Below are positions 22,294 to 34,686 of a stretch of 64,000 nucleotides of DNA, in pieces. How positions within the stretch are numbered: the stretch's first letter is position 1; each line of letters begins with the position of its first letter. Origin of the DNA: Anaeramoeba flamelloides (lineage: Eukaryota; Metamonada; Anaeramoebidae); NCBI GenBank assembly GCA_027625915.1, contig JANTQA010000029.1:1550001-1614000 (forward strand), in the 5' to 3' direction. The position numbers and the translations under genes are program-made. The notes beneath the pieces were generated by a model. That model did not search any database and was not told the origin of the DNA. It worked only from the letters and a program-made list of their open reading frames with translations.

Positions 22294-23079
22294 TCTACAT
22301 TTTTCAAAAATCCCCAAAATAAGTTCAAGATAACAACCAATATTTTTATTGAGTTGGAATTACTTCTTTTAAATATTTAAGAAATCATAGTAAAAAGATA
22401 AATCTGAAATTTCATTATTGTTTTTCTTTTTGAAGAAATTATGTGCATTACCAGTAATATTAGTTAATTAAAAAACAAAAAATATCCGAATATCAAATAC
22501 CACTTTTTTTCAATTAAAAATAATTATTCATCACATTTATAACAGTCTTTAATCAAAATTACATCTTTCTATTTTCCAAATTATATCTTTATCATTTAAA
22601 TTTTAATTTATCTCAAAAAAAAAAAACCAAAAACTGTGAGAAAAAGATTATTATCTTTTCACATACCACCCAATGAGATTATTATTTAATATTTGAAAAT
22701 AACTTATAAATACCAAATTAATTATTTGTTCTATTTTTCAAAAAATGCCAATTGTACTCCCTACACAAAAATGATCACAAAAAATCCAAACCAAATTATT
22801 AAAAATTGAATTATCAAGAATATCAAATCTTTTTTAGTTAATCTGACACCCAACCATCTTACCAACAAACAGATCTTATTTCTAAAAGATCCTGACAATA
22901 TAAATTTAAAAAGAAAAAAAAAAAAAAAAAATTTAATATGCTTTATATTGTAATTATCTCCTTGTTTAATACACTCTACTTTCACAAATGATCTTGAGGC
23001 TTACTAATAGAAAAAAACAATAATAAAAATAAAAACAAAATAAAAATAAAAACGAAAAATAATTGCTACAAGTAAACTG

Positions 23080-23530
23080 CATTTCACTCAAAAAGAGCCA
23101 GTCAAATATTTAAAATTCACTTTTTTTCAAACAAACCTTCAAACTGCAATTGATAAGAAATATATGAAATAATAGACTTCTGATGGAGTCTAATATTCAT
23201 AAAAGAAATAGATAGACAAACTATCAATTTCAAAAAAACAAAAAAAAAAAAACACTTTAAAAAAATTTTTGGTCCCCTTTCATTTGAATATCCCCCCTAC
23301 AAAATTTCTCAATTTCTAGAGAAAAATCAAAATTGTTGACATTAAGATTTTTTAATTTTAAATGTTTTATTTTAAAATTAATTACAAATCCACACTTTTC
23401 TTTATGTTAATTTGGAGTTTAAAACATTTTTTTGTTTTTCAAATTTATTTTTTAAAAAATAAAAAAGAATAAGAAAAGAAGAAAAAAAAAAAAACAAAAA
23501 TCTAAAAACAAAAAAAAAAAAAAAATGGAA
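23080..23530. repeat. Dispersed repeat, also at about 45490-45930
   Basis: The two regions share CATTTCACTCAAAA, a downstream block AAATTTCTCAATTTCT, then TTAAGATTTTT/TTAATTTGGAGTTTAAAAC-type sequence and a terminal AAGAAAAGAAGAAAAAAAA tract, in the same order over about 450 bases. No terminal repeat, tail or coding frame that would classify the family was seen. The function, if any, is unknown. Confidence 0.5.
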
Positions 23531-24089
23531 ACTGAGAAAAAAATATCGGATCTAAAAAATTAAGATTTAAATTGAGAAGAATAATGAATTTAACACATAG
23601 AACATGTTCTATTTCTTCAATAAAACAGGGCCAATTTGGCTGAAAAAGAGTTTACTTTAATGATCAAATATTCCCTACACAGACGATGATGATTATTATT
23701 GTAAACCAAATTGATTGTTTTTGAAAAAACTTTTAAAAGTTAGAACTCTAGGTATTTATCAAAGAATAAAATCTAAAAAGTGATAAAAATATAAAGTTTT
23801 TTCATTTTATCTTTGGTTAAAATTCAATTGTAATTTTGAATTTTGGATTTTGTGATCAAGATTTTTTTCCCAAATAACACGAATAGCTATCCATACCCTT
23901 TAAAACCAACACTTTTTCTAAGAACATTACTTATTTAGAAAATCACCACCTTCTTGTTAAAATTGTCAATATATGTTTCAAAACAAAAATAATTTTTTTA
24001 ATAAATTAACAAAAAATAAAAAACAAAAAAACAAAGATTTTTATTGGTACTTTTATGAAAAAAAAAAAAATTTCATAATATGATTTAAA

Positions 24090-25227
24090 TTATTTCTTTT
24101 TTGAAAAAACTAATTTTTTAAGATTCTTTTCTTCTTTACGCAATTTTTCGATTTTCGATTTCAATTCTTTATTTTGCTTTAGTAATCTTAATTTATTTTG
24201 TTCCTTTTCATAAATCAATTCAGATAAACCCTTTTTTGAATTTTTAGTTATATGCCTCCCAATTCTTTTCCTTCTCGTTTTTAGAGGCAAAAAAGATTTC
24301 ATATAATAATTTTCCCAAAATGTTATTGAACGAGTTGAAATGGAGGGAGTTATTATTTTATCCATCTTTTTGTAATTTGGATTTGTAAAAACATCTCTGT
24401 TTTCATTAATATGTGTCCATAACGAGTAAGTTTTACGATTAATATCATTTTCAATCCTTTCACGATTAGAGTTATAAAAAAATGTGCCAAATCTAAGAGA
24501 AAACAAGTGCTCTAAAATGAAAATTAAAAAGTCTTCATTGAATTGGAAAGCACTAGGGTATTGCCTAAAGATTTGATATACACAATCAATAAATTGCAAA
24601 AATACTGGGGATCTTTGAGTGTCTTTTGAATGTTTATTAAAATGTCCAATCCTTTGATGGAATTTATGCCCATACCCAAGCCATTCTTTAATTATTAATA
24701 TTTCAAACCCCTCGATCGTTCTAAAATATGGGTCTAACATTATTTGACTGAGAGAACAGGTCTATTATGTTATATTATTATTAGATAAACAACCAAATAC
24801 GAACAATCAAATACAAACAATGAAAAACGAATTATAATTTTGATAGGAAAGAATAATTGAGTTAATAGAAAAAAAAAAAAAATAAATAAATGCTTAATAA
24901 TTACTTGAGCAGTACGGTCCCAACCATCACTACAATGGACTAAAACAGATATCGCCTTATTATGCAACGAATCAACTATTTGAATAGATCCTTCTAAAAT
25001 TTTTTGGATATGGAATATCCACATTGTGTCTTCTAGTCCAGATAACCTAGCAAAATGATTAATAAATAGAAATTAGAATTTTTTTTTGAAATATAAAAAA
25101 AAAGAAAAAATTGAGAAATTTAAATATTTCATCGAATAAAAATCACTTATTTTTTAAAATTTAAATAATTCGAAAATTCCTAATCATTTAATAATTTTAA
25201 GGGAATAGACCACTTTGGATTTATACG

Positions 25228-25268
<41 letters not shown>

Positions 25269-28200
25269 CCACAAAAGAAACTTCATCTGATATCAACTAT
25301 TTTCCAATAATTTTAACTTGGTAAAAATTTGAGCTTATAAATCCAAGTTATAAAAGGCGAGGTAATATAATCCCTTTTGAATTCTTTGTTATTATTTTCT
25401 GAACACAAATTAGAATTAAATTAACTTATATACACAATTCATTATTAATTAAAAAAATAACTATTCTAATAACATATTTACAGAACACATTCTCATACAA
25501 TTTATTCAAAAATATTTTTTTTTCAATTCTAATTTGTAATTCTGGAATATTTCTCAATTTGTTTATCAATGGTAGTAATTGTTATTGGTGACCAATAAAA
25601 AGATTATTAAAAATAAAAAATAATTTTCCTAGAAATTTATCATAAAATTTAAAATTTTTTCAAAAATTCTAAAAAAAAATTTTGATCAGTAATAGCATTT
25701 CATAAGAGGAATTCTTCGGTTTCAATTGTAAATCACTTTAATTGAAATCTTTAATATATTGAAATATAGATCAATATTCCTAGAAAAAAAATTTTTTCAA
25801 GATCCGTTTTTTTTTAGAACTCAAGCAACTATCGCTAACACTTCTCTTTATATATCATTTGATAAGAACCCTTTCTTGCTTTTTTTTTCTTTAAAAACAA
25901 TTTCATTTTTTTATTATTTATTGTTTTTTAGAAAATTATTTAAAATAAATTTGCAACTTTGATTCTTAGTTACAAATTAAAATCAAGTTTAAAATAATAG
26001 CAGTAAAATGATAACCCTTCTTATCAATTAACTGAACTGTTTTTGATTTAATATTAAATTCTTTCTCCAAAGTTAACACATTTATTTAACAATATTATTT
26101 TACTTCGAAATAGCAAGGAAAGAAAACAAACAAACGAAAAGAAAAGAAACCAAACACCCCACCATTCATTGAGAAGATTTTGATCAAAGTTAATATTAAT
26201 ATATTATTTATTGTCATTAGAGCTTTTGATGATAACATAAATTATCATGATATTAACAATAAAATCGTGATAATATTAAAAAAATCGCGATTATTTCTAC
26301 TTTATCGTAAAAGATCATAAAATTGCGATAAACACATTATTTAGATAAAATAATTATCGCGAAAAAATGAAAAATTATTTTTTTGAAATCACCTTACAAA
26401 AAAATCTCTTGACTTTTACAAAGCCTTGATTCTTTTACAACATTTTTCCCCTTTAAAAATGTTAGAAAACGTTTGAAAGTATTGTGAATTACCTTCAAGT
26501 GTTTGAAAGTTTTGAAAGACAGGAAACTTTTATAAACGGAATTAGTTTGTTTGTAGTCGAAAAAAAAATTTTTTTCTTTTCATTTTTTTTTTAACAAATA
26601 TAAAATCTCTAACGAATTTTAAGATCATACTAATAATAGCCAACCATTTCAACAATATACTTGAATACAAAATAGATGTTTTTTTTTTAAATGGATTTAT
26701 TACCTACGCAAGTTAAATAACCAAAAAGAATAAAGAGTAATTTTCCTTCTTATAGGTGATCGATCAAACAAAAACCTCTAAGCTCTAGTTGAGTTTTCTA
26801 TCCAATACAAAGATCTAGAGAAGAAGAAGAATAATAAGAAGAAAGCAATTGTACAAAAAATCTTTATAATTGGTGATAATAGGAATATGTTGTGAAAGCT
26901 TTTGAAAAGTTATTCAACCCCTTTTAACTTTCCCTAGAATATTGAAATTGTTTTCACCCAAGAACACATTCTTTAAAGAACGGATGAAATGTTGGTTGTT
27001 TTAGAAGCTTTTTATTCAACAAAATTTAAAACACCACGATTTTAACTGAGAAAATATTTATTTATCTTTAGTTATTATTGCTGTTGATCTTAAAAAGATC
27101 GAATAGATCTGTCAACCAAATATAAAACAAAATACAATGAAAATCCTTGATCTGATCCTTGATTGAATTAAGTATCTTTATTGTTGTTTTTGAAAAGATT
27201 AATTTTTTTTTTCAAGGATCCTTTTTTCGATCAAACAAAATTTCTTTTTAAAAAATATTTCTGAATTAGCACTAAAACACATCAATTATTAAATTGTGAT
27301 TTCTTTTTAATCTTGATATTTTGGATATTTATCACGATTTTGAGACATTTATCACAATTTTTAGACAAATATCGCATTTTTTCATATTCTATCGCAATAT
27401 TATTGATTATCGCGATTTTCTACAAGATCGCGATTTTCAAAACATAATCCAGATTTTTGAAACTTTATCAAGAATTGAAAAAGATATCGTCGAATTTTCT
27501 AATATAAATAAAAAATATATTTTTAAAGTTATTTTATCTTTATTTGAAATTATTTTATTTTTTTTTTGTTGGTATGAATAATTCAAGATTTTTGGGAGGT
27601 TGAGAGATAAATAAATAAATATTCAAATTAAAAGTGTTTTTTTTTGAAAAATTTTTTTGTCTATGAGGCTGTAATATATGTCAATCACGTTTTGTTTTGA
27701 ATTTTACCGATTGTAAAATTGCCCTACCCGTGTAAGTAATACAATTAATGATATTCATATTCATTTTTAAAATGATTCATTCGAAGATTGACTTTTTATG
27801 AATTAACAAAAAAAAAAAAAATTTTTACCATTTTTTTCCATCATCCATAGATTGGTTAACTAATGTTTTTAGCTGAGATAAGCTATCCCTCATAGCATGT
27901 ATATTTTCAATACCTAAGAATTCTAAAGTACAGTTTCCATAATTTGACAAAATTTCAAAACCGCCATGTCTGCCCATATTTGCTAAAGCATTTTTTTTTG
28001 GACGACAATCAAGAATTAATAATTGATCCTTTTCAGTTGTCGCGGATATTTCCTTTAATAATTTTTCATCTTCAACACACCGTGAACGGGTAAGACCAAC
28101 TCTAGGCTGAGAAGAACGAGTGATTGTTGTCAAATTTTTACGATAATAATAGCTTAATACAGGAAGGCGCCCCTTTGATCGAAACTTCGAAATTGCTTGT

Positions 28201-29136
28201 AAATCCTTTAGTGTAATAGTACTTGGCACGGGTAGTTCTCTTGGATAAGTTGGACAGATTTTCCATTTTTCATTTGAATCTGAAATAGTCCATTTAGCAT
28301 TCTCAAACAACCCCTGCCGTTTAAATTCAAAAAACGGATAATATATTTCCCATCCTGAATCAATACACCTGTTATTATTTTTTTTATGCAAAATTGCATA
28401 ACATTTTTTAATTGGAAGGAACGCATATTTTAAAATTTGATTATACATTGTTCTCCTTCTATGTCCCTTTTTTAGAAAATAAAATTTATAATCCCGAAAT
28501 TCTTTCGAAAAAATTTCTAACCCATAAGAAAGTTCACCTATTGTTATGTGTGTTTTTGTTATTTATTGAAATACAATAAATTATTATTGTTATTCATTTA
28601 AATTAAAAAAAATTTTTTTAATACCATTTAATTGCCTTTTAATTAATGAACGAATAAATCATTATTAAAGTTGTTTTAAAAAAGTATGAATCAATTTTGT
28701 TTTTAAGAATTCCTAAAAATAGTTCTCTTGGAGTATGTCATCTATTTTATAGAAACTTTTGAAAATTTTTTCTAAGATTTTTTAAAATAACTTTATTTTA
28801 ATTTAGAATAATAAGTAAAGGTCTAAAAATAATAATAGTAATAATTGGATGAAATTTACCTCGACTTTTTTTACTACCTCCAAATTTTATTATTTTTTGA
28901 ATTGTTCCCAAATATATTTCAACACGTTGTTGATATGATTTTATAAACAATGAAAACTCATATGGATTAAAAAACAACCTATAATTTGTTAACATTAAAA
29001 CACCTGGAATAGGATGGGTGGAATTTTCGTTCATTAAAAACTTTACATTATCTTCTTTATGTATATATATCTCGCCATCTAAAAGCTCAAGCTCATTTTT
29101 AGATTTTTGATCATTATTTTCATTAAAAAATTCGTT
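24090..29136 (-). CDS. Myotubularin-family phosphoinositide 3-phosphatase (active type), 5' end unresolved
   Basis: This encodes a MTM1/MTMR2-like enzyme that removes the 3-phosphate from PI3P and PI(3,5)P2 on endosomal membranes. Exons are 28860-29136, 27829-28537, 24905-25046 and 24090-24761, giving about 599 residues from the first supported acceptor. The first exon carries the PH-GRAM domain (ELELLDGE, GVLMLTNYRLFF). Exon 2 completes it (GGELSYGLEIFSKEFRDYKF) and enters the phosphatase (GWEIYYPFFEFKRQG, SFR-equivalent KFRSKGRLPVLSY, TRSSQPRVGL). Exon 3 has the catalytic CX5R signature HCSDGWDRT, with Cys, Asp and Arg all present, so it should be active. Exon 4 has the SPVFLQFIDCVYQ and NEDFLIFILEHL blocks and a C-terminal coiled coil. 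Introns are 322, 2782 and 143 bases and all keep phase. No Met precedes the GRAM exon in frame, so a short 5' exon upstream of 29138 is missing from the model; 29034 is the first in-frame Met. Confidence 0.9.
25229..25266. repeat. (TAT)n microsatellite
   Basis: About twelve tandem ATT units lie within the large myotubularin intron. Confidence 0.9.
26225..27440. repeat. Inverted clusters of ATCGCGAT-like words
   Basis: At 26255-26355 the sequence reads AAAATCGTGATAAT, AAAATCGCGATTAT, TTATCGTAAAAG, AAATTGCGATAAAC and AATTATCGCGAAAA. At 27325-27440 it reads TTATCACGATTTTGAG, TTATCACAATTTTT, AATATCGCATTTTT, CTATCGCAATATTA, ATTATCGCGATTTTC and AGATCGCGATTTTC. Each cluster is a spaced array of one degenerate 10-12-base word, and CG is otherwise rare here. 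The arrangement suggests subterminal repeats of a DNA transposon of about 1.2 kb, though no transposase is visible. Confidence 0.5.
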
Positions 29137-29138
29137 CT

Positions 29139-32100
29139 ATAAATGGTAAATAAAAAGATATTTTAAGAAAAATTGTTTTTAATATGAAGTAAAAAGAAAA
29201 CAAAATATGAAAAGTAAATTGAAAAGAATGTGAATGAATTTATAAAAATATTAACTATTCTGAGTATGATAAAATCTGATTAATATTTGTTAAAAAACTA
29301 TATATATATATTCTTTAGTGAACCGGATTTATCTAAATTTCATCAAGTTTAAAATAAAAGTTTCAAAATGATATTGATGTACTAATAAATTTATTTATTT
29401 ATTTATCTTTAATCCAGATTTGAATGATAATAAAAAGTCAAAACAGTTCAAAGATAAAGTAGTTAAGTTATTGAATTTTTTTTTGGTATTGGAAAAAAAA
29501 TAATAATTATTCATTTTTACATTTTTTTTAGGGATTTAGATTTTTTTTAAAGAGTTTTTATTTAAATTAGAAATTTTATGACAATAATAGTATTAAAAAC
29601 TCAACACATTCATTTATTAATAATAATAGTCAAATAGCCTTGTAAATTTTATAATAAAAAAAATAAATAAAAAAATATATTACTGAGAAATTTTAATTTT
29701 TTATTTATTTAGACAATATTTCATAAAATATTGTATCAAGAGAAAAATGAAATTCATTTCTTTAGGACAAAAATTAAAAGTTTAATATGAATAATTTTCA
29801 AAAACTTTTATTTAAACAATATAAATCACTTGAAAAAACATAAAAACAAAAAAAAAAAATGTAAAATAATTTCATTTAATACATTGAAATTAAATCAATA
29901 AATTCTTCTTTTAATAGATAAAGTAATCAACCATATATATTTTCAAAAAAAATATAAAATAACTTTTAATTATTATTCAAAGATAATAAAATAATCCTCG
30001 AAACCGAAGAAATTTTTTTTTTTTGGAATTTTGTTGTTGGTAAAAAGTTGAAAAAAGTCTTTAAGAAAATTGATTTTACCAATCTAAATTAATACAGATA
30101 TTGGAAAACAAGTTTTTGATATATGGTCTCTTATTCAATAATATTGTTTATTTTATATCTAGATTTTAAAAAGTCAAAAAATTCAAACTACAGTAATAAT
30201 TTAAAAAAAAAATCAATTATTAATCTGACTCTAACTGTTGGCCAAATAATTTAAATTTAAAAAAATATCTGTTGAAAAAACTGCTTTAAATTTTTCAATG
30301 AAAAAAAATATTATTTTTTTTTCAAATTTAATTTATATTTTATTATTTTTTTAATTATTTAGAATCAAAAATATATATTGATATTGAATATTAATTGATA
30401 GAAAAAATAAATTTTCTATGTGATATCAAAATATCTTTTGTAATGAATAAATTATTTATTATAGTATTTTAGGCCATGCTGTGCTATAAATTGTACCCCC
30501 CCAAAAAAAAAAAAAAAAAAAAAAAAAAATCTAGTAAAGAATGATGTTTTTTAATCATTAAAACTAAGAAGATTTTGATGTTTTGACAAATTTGTCAAAA
30601 AAAAAAAAAAAAAAAGCAAATTTTGACCTAATTTTCGTTGAAAAATAATAAAATCATAGTCAAAGAAAAAATTTTTTCTATATATTTTTTTATTATAGGT
30701 ACTATACAATTTTTAATGATAAAATTTTTCTTTCTAAGATAATTGTTTATAAATTCTATATCTTAGCTTCCACTCATAACAATTCAAATTAAAAATTTTA
30801 TATGGATTTTTGCTCCTCCTGAATTCAGGAGACGTGTCGTCAAGTGTCGTCAAGTGCCTAGGAATTCTTGAGGTTTTCTATTTTATTTAGAAAATCTATT
30901 GACTTTCTAAATAAATAGAAAACTCAAAAAAACCTAACGAAAATCTATCAATTTTCCAAATAAACAGAAAATTCAAGAAAAACCTAATGATAGTGGATAG
31001 TTTCTATTTGGCCATGAAAATGATATTATCATTTTTTATAGATATTTTAATTATTTTTTTTCTTCTCTTTTTTTTAATTTGATATAATTTTCTTTATTTA
31101 CTCCTTTATCTAAATAAATAAATAAATTAAAAAAATTATTTCAAAGGTAATTAGGATATTTGTGGTTCTAAGGGATATATATATCTTTCGCCACAATTTC
31201 TGTATTTTTTATTTTTTTTTAATTGACAGGAATCGACACCAAAAATAATATTGACTCTTGTGCGAAGATTAAAAATTGAATGGGAATTGTTGAGCAAAAA
31301 CTAATAAAGAAAAAAAAAATAATAAACTGGAACATTTTTTGCTTATAGTGAAAAAATAATTAAAAATCTATTAATTTGAAATTGGATGAAGAGTTACTTG
31401 TTGAAATTTGAATTTAACAAGTCTAAAAAAGTTTAGATACTCGGTTTTTTGATCATAATAGATTTATCCAAAATACATTTATTTTGAAAAACAAAAGGCC
31501 TTGAAACACTACATTTTTTCAAAACCTAAGAGGGTATTTTTATTGTTTTTGGAATAATTTTTTGGAAAACTACCATTTCAATTAAAAATTCTAAAGCATA
31601 AAACAGGTTATTTAGTTTAGAGTAAGACTGAAAAACAGGATTTAATTGCTTTTTTTTGAAATAAAATTTCTTTAAGAAATTAAAATATTGAATCGACATC
31701 GGGGATTTGGTACTCATTTTCATTAATGAGATTTACTTTTTGGGATTATTTATTACCAAGTGGGGTTTAAAAATTATAAATACACATCTAAAATAAAAAC
31801 ATTTGTAACTTGAATGATTGATAGTAGTTAGATTTTTTTTATCTTTTTTTGATTGAAGAAAATAACAAAAAAGAGAAATTTATTTTCTCTACTCATAGAA
31901 AGAATAGTTTAATTTCCATTTTAGTTTAAAATTGTTTTGTTGGTGTGTGTTCCACTCGTTACAGAACAAAAGGGGTTGTATTTTTTCAAGAAAAAAATTC
32001 AAATAAAATTTCAATTTTTACAAAAAAAAAAATAAAATGGTTTTCAATATTTGTTCAAATTTCCATGAAAAACAAACGAATTCTCCTTTTTGACTGATCT

Positions 32101-32281
32101 GTAAATTCATTTGATTTTAGTAACTCAAAAATAATAAAACCTTTAAAATATTTTTATTTTTATTTTTAATTTTTAGCGAAAGATTCTGGGGATTTATTGA
32201 ACTAAAATAACGAATCAAAAGTTTCAGTTTAACTATATCTTAGTCAAATTTAGATATTTATATTCATTAAAACAAATTCTT
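29139..32281. other. AT-rich intergenic region upstream of the myotubularin gene
   Basis: The missing first exon of the myotubularin gene should lie near the start of this region, but I could not identify it. Otherwise I see homopolymers, a foldback element at 30826-30990, and one exon-like fragment at 31230-31304 (listed under rejected items). No gene is supported. Confidence 0.4.
30826..30990. mobile_element. Foldback repeat, AGTGCC family, copy 4
   Basis: The left end is an array of 10-base units (GTGTCGTCAA, GTGTCGTCAA, GTGCC). A hairpin follows, formed by TTTTCTATTTTATTTAGAAA and CTAAATAAATAGAAAACTC. It ends with AACCTAACGAAAATCTAT and CAAATAAACAGAAAATTCAA blocks as in the copies at 3355 and 9738. 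A small perfect palindrome (CTCCTGAATTCAGGAG) sits just before it at about 30818. Confidence 0.6.
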
Positions 32282-32599
32282 TTAAAAAAACCCATTATCC
32301 CCGTATATTAAGGCATATATACTTTTCTTACATTCCCACAAAAAATAAATCAATATTTTTTTTTCATTTATGCTTAAAATATGAACACAAAGAAATAATA
32401 GAAATATTGAACATTTTTTATGTGTATTTCCTTCCTCTGAAAATGACAGATTTATATTTCTAAATAAATTAAAAGAATTAAACTTTAGTGAAATAATTTT
32501 AAACCAAGATAGTTTAAAATTATTTTTATTAATTAATAATAATAAAATCTCTGATTTTACGCTTAAATTTTCAAAAAGAGGGTTTAAATATAAGGGCAT
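32282..32599 (-). CDS. Hypothetical 105-residue protein
   Basis: This open frame is longer than expected by chance at this composition, though not by much. It starts MPLYLNPLFENLSVKSEILL, is Leu/Asn/Phe-rich and has a hydrophobic segment (CSIFLLFLCVHIL) in its second half. I recognise no family. A short frame on the opposite strand starts 174 bases away (32773), separated by an (AAT)n run, so a divergent promoter is conceivable. It could equally be an unspliced exon of something larger or a chance frame. Confidence 0.3.
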   Translation of the reverse strand: MPLYLNPLFENLSVKSEILLLLINKNNFKLSWFKIISLKFNSFNLFRNINLSFSEEGNTHKKCSIFLLFLCVHILSINEKKILIYFLWECKKSIYALIYGDNGFF

Positions 32600-32772
32600 T
32601 TTTAGAGTGTAATTTACACTTATTCCACAACAATAATAACCTAGAGTAAAATTTTCACTTCTTTGTTTAATAATAATAATAATAATAATAATACTTGCAG
32701 CTTTTTTGATACAATAACCTTGTAATGATTTTGTAAATAACTATTAAATCAATTTAATCTTTTAGAAATTTA

Positions 32773-32922
32773 ATGTTTTTGCATGATTTTTCAATGGATT
32801 TTGACCCTTTTAAATCACAAGACGAAAGTGATGAGTTTTTAAAAACATATCTGGATTGTTTAATGAATACTTGTCAAAATTTTATTGTTTACATTCTTGT
32901 TCATTCAAGAACTGGAAAATAA
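32773..32922 (+). CDS. Small reading frame (49 residues), possible exon fragment
   Basis: The frame starts MFLHDFSMDFDPFKSQDESD and continues EFLKTYLDCLMNTCQNF. Its composition is less biased than its surroundings and it looks protein-like. The SQDESDEFLKTYLDCL segment faintly resembles the DAQEFL block of ubiquitin-specific proteases, but the match is too short to name it. No flanking exon was found. It may be a decayed gene fragment. Confidence 0.25.
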   Translation: MFLHDFSMDFDPFKSQDESDEFLKTYLDCLMNTCQNFIVYILVHSRTGK

Positions 32923-33772
32923 AATTACCATTTACTTTTTCAAATTTATTATTTTTCTTTTTTGTTTTTTGTTTGTTAACTTTAATTTATTCTATAACAC
33001 ACTTAAAATAGATAGTACAACTAGTAATGCTATGATTTTAAAAAAACAAAAGAAAAGATATTTTTTTAAAAAGTGCATCATTTTTGCCAGAAACGAGATA
33101 TATTCTCTGAAATTTAAAAATGTAGACACCATTTAATAAAAGAAAATACCTTTGAATTTAAAAATAAAGGAATGTGCAAAAAAGAGCCCTAAAAAAACAC
33201 TTTATAATGCGTCGTTTTGAATTGTTGTTTTTCTTTGAAGTTGTTTTCAAAAAGAATTACTTAAAAGTTTTCATATATTTAATGGAAATAGCCAATTGGT
33301 GTTGTTGGCTGTTTTAAAGCTGATTTTGAAAACTTTTTCATCTATCTTTTTACGGATTACCTAAAAAAAAATCATAACATTCTGAATAGTAAACCCCCCT
33401 TGGTGGGTTAATTTTCGAGAATCTTAAAAGAACTACCAAAATTTTCAATTAAAAACAACAAATATAGAAATGATTAAAATACCCGACATGAAAAAAATAC
33501 TGACAAGGTTTTGTAATTGCTAATATTAGAAAAATTGCTGTGTTATTTCAAATATTTTGAATCAAATCCTTTTTATAAATAACCTAATTTTTTTATGAGC
33601 CAAGTAATAAACCCACCTAAAGTTCATTAAAGTGGGGGTACCTATAGAATACTCAAGTAATTGTTTGATAACCTAAGAAGATGTACTTATTTTGAACAAA
33701 AATAGAGTTTTATAGAGGTTTGTTAGAGTTTGGAAAATGATAATTGTTATTCTTGTTTTTTGATTGATTGAA

Positions 33773-34363
33773 TAAGGTATTTCCAAAAAAGTGGGAAAGT
33801 TTTTTGTACATTTTTTAAAAAATCATCTTTGTTAGTGGGAGTATTCATTAATTGACAATCCCAAATTAAGTTTAATATTGATACCAATTGAAGAAATGTC
33901 TATGGTATTTATTTCAAAATATGTTGGATGAAATATTTCCAAAAAATGAAAAAAAAAATAGACACTTTTTTTTTTGGTGAAAACAATGTACGACCAATTG
34001 CAATAAAAAACTGGAAATATGGAAAGGGTGCAAATGATTTTTTAAACAATAAAATGTAGTTATATGCTTTCAATTCTATTTGAAAATTTGTTGAGATTAA
34101 ATAAGTTATGAAAACGATTTTTTCAATAAAAAAGAAAATAATAAACACCAATTGTAACCCCTAAAAAATATCAGATAAAATCGAGATCGGAAAATTGAAT
34201 ATCTTTTATTTATGTAATACAATACTAAGAAAAAAATTGAATTATTATCAAGAACCAATAAATGGTAGTTAATGATTTTGGATGTTTAAATACTTTTTTG
34301 AAGATTAATTTTAAAGATATATTTTAAAATAAATTTTTGCCCCACTTTATTGGAAATAGCTTA
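33773..34363. mobile_element. TA-flanked MITE with GCTATTTCC termini, copy 1 (591 bases)
   Basis: The left terminus is TAAGGTATTTCCAAAAAAGT. The right terminus read inward is TAAGCTATTTCCAATAAAGT, followed by GGGG. Most of the interior matches 52490-52893 in the ARF-GEF intron, sharing GAAATATTTCCAAAAAAT, ATGATTTTTTAAACAATAAA and AAGATATATTTTAAAATAAA-type blocks. There is no transposase; a frame at 33909-34151 is within repeat sequence. CCCACCT/AGGTGGGTT strings at about 33610 and 34413 form a wider inverted pair around the element. Confidence 0.65.
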
Positions 34364-34686
34364 GTGTTTTGAACAAGTGTAATTTCATTAATCATCATTC
34401 TAATAAGTAGGTGGGTTATAATTTGAAAAGTTTGATTCTTAAATAAAAATGATTTTGATTTTAATATTAGAAATTAAACAACAATTTTCCTAATATTAAC
34501 AATTAAAAATCTTTTTCGGTATTATTTTCATGTCTGGTATTTTAATCACGACTATAATAGATCTAGTTAAAATCAATTAATAAACAACGCCAAGCAATTA
34601 TATACCAAAAGGAAATAAAATGGAATTTAGGGCTATGAAACACTATTAAAAAGGAATTGTTTTTCATTTACTTATCTTATTTTGGT

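Larger units (their letters stand above)
25047..27828 (-). other. 2782-base intron in the myotubularin gene
   Basis: The donor GTAAAAAT follows codon part TG (exon end 27829) and the acceptor TTGCTAG precedes G (exon start 25046), restoring a Trp in KKW-LSGLEDTMW, which aligns with the family. Contents are an (ATT)n run at 25229-25266 and two clusters of short ATCGCGAT-like words at about 26230-26350 and 27315-27440 in inverted arrangement. The rest is AT-rich sequence with no extra exon seen. Confidence 0.8.

Noticed and set aside
31230-31304. Exon-like fragment after a pyrimidine tract and CAG, reading ESTPKIILTLVRRLKIEWEL and ending in TAA
   Set aside because: It looks like a last exon. 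A plausible donor (CAAAG|GTAATT) is about 84 bases upstream, but all three frames before that donor hit stops at once and no upstream exon could be found. It is possibly a gene relic, and too weak to call.
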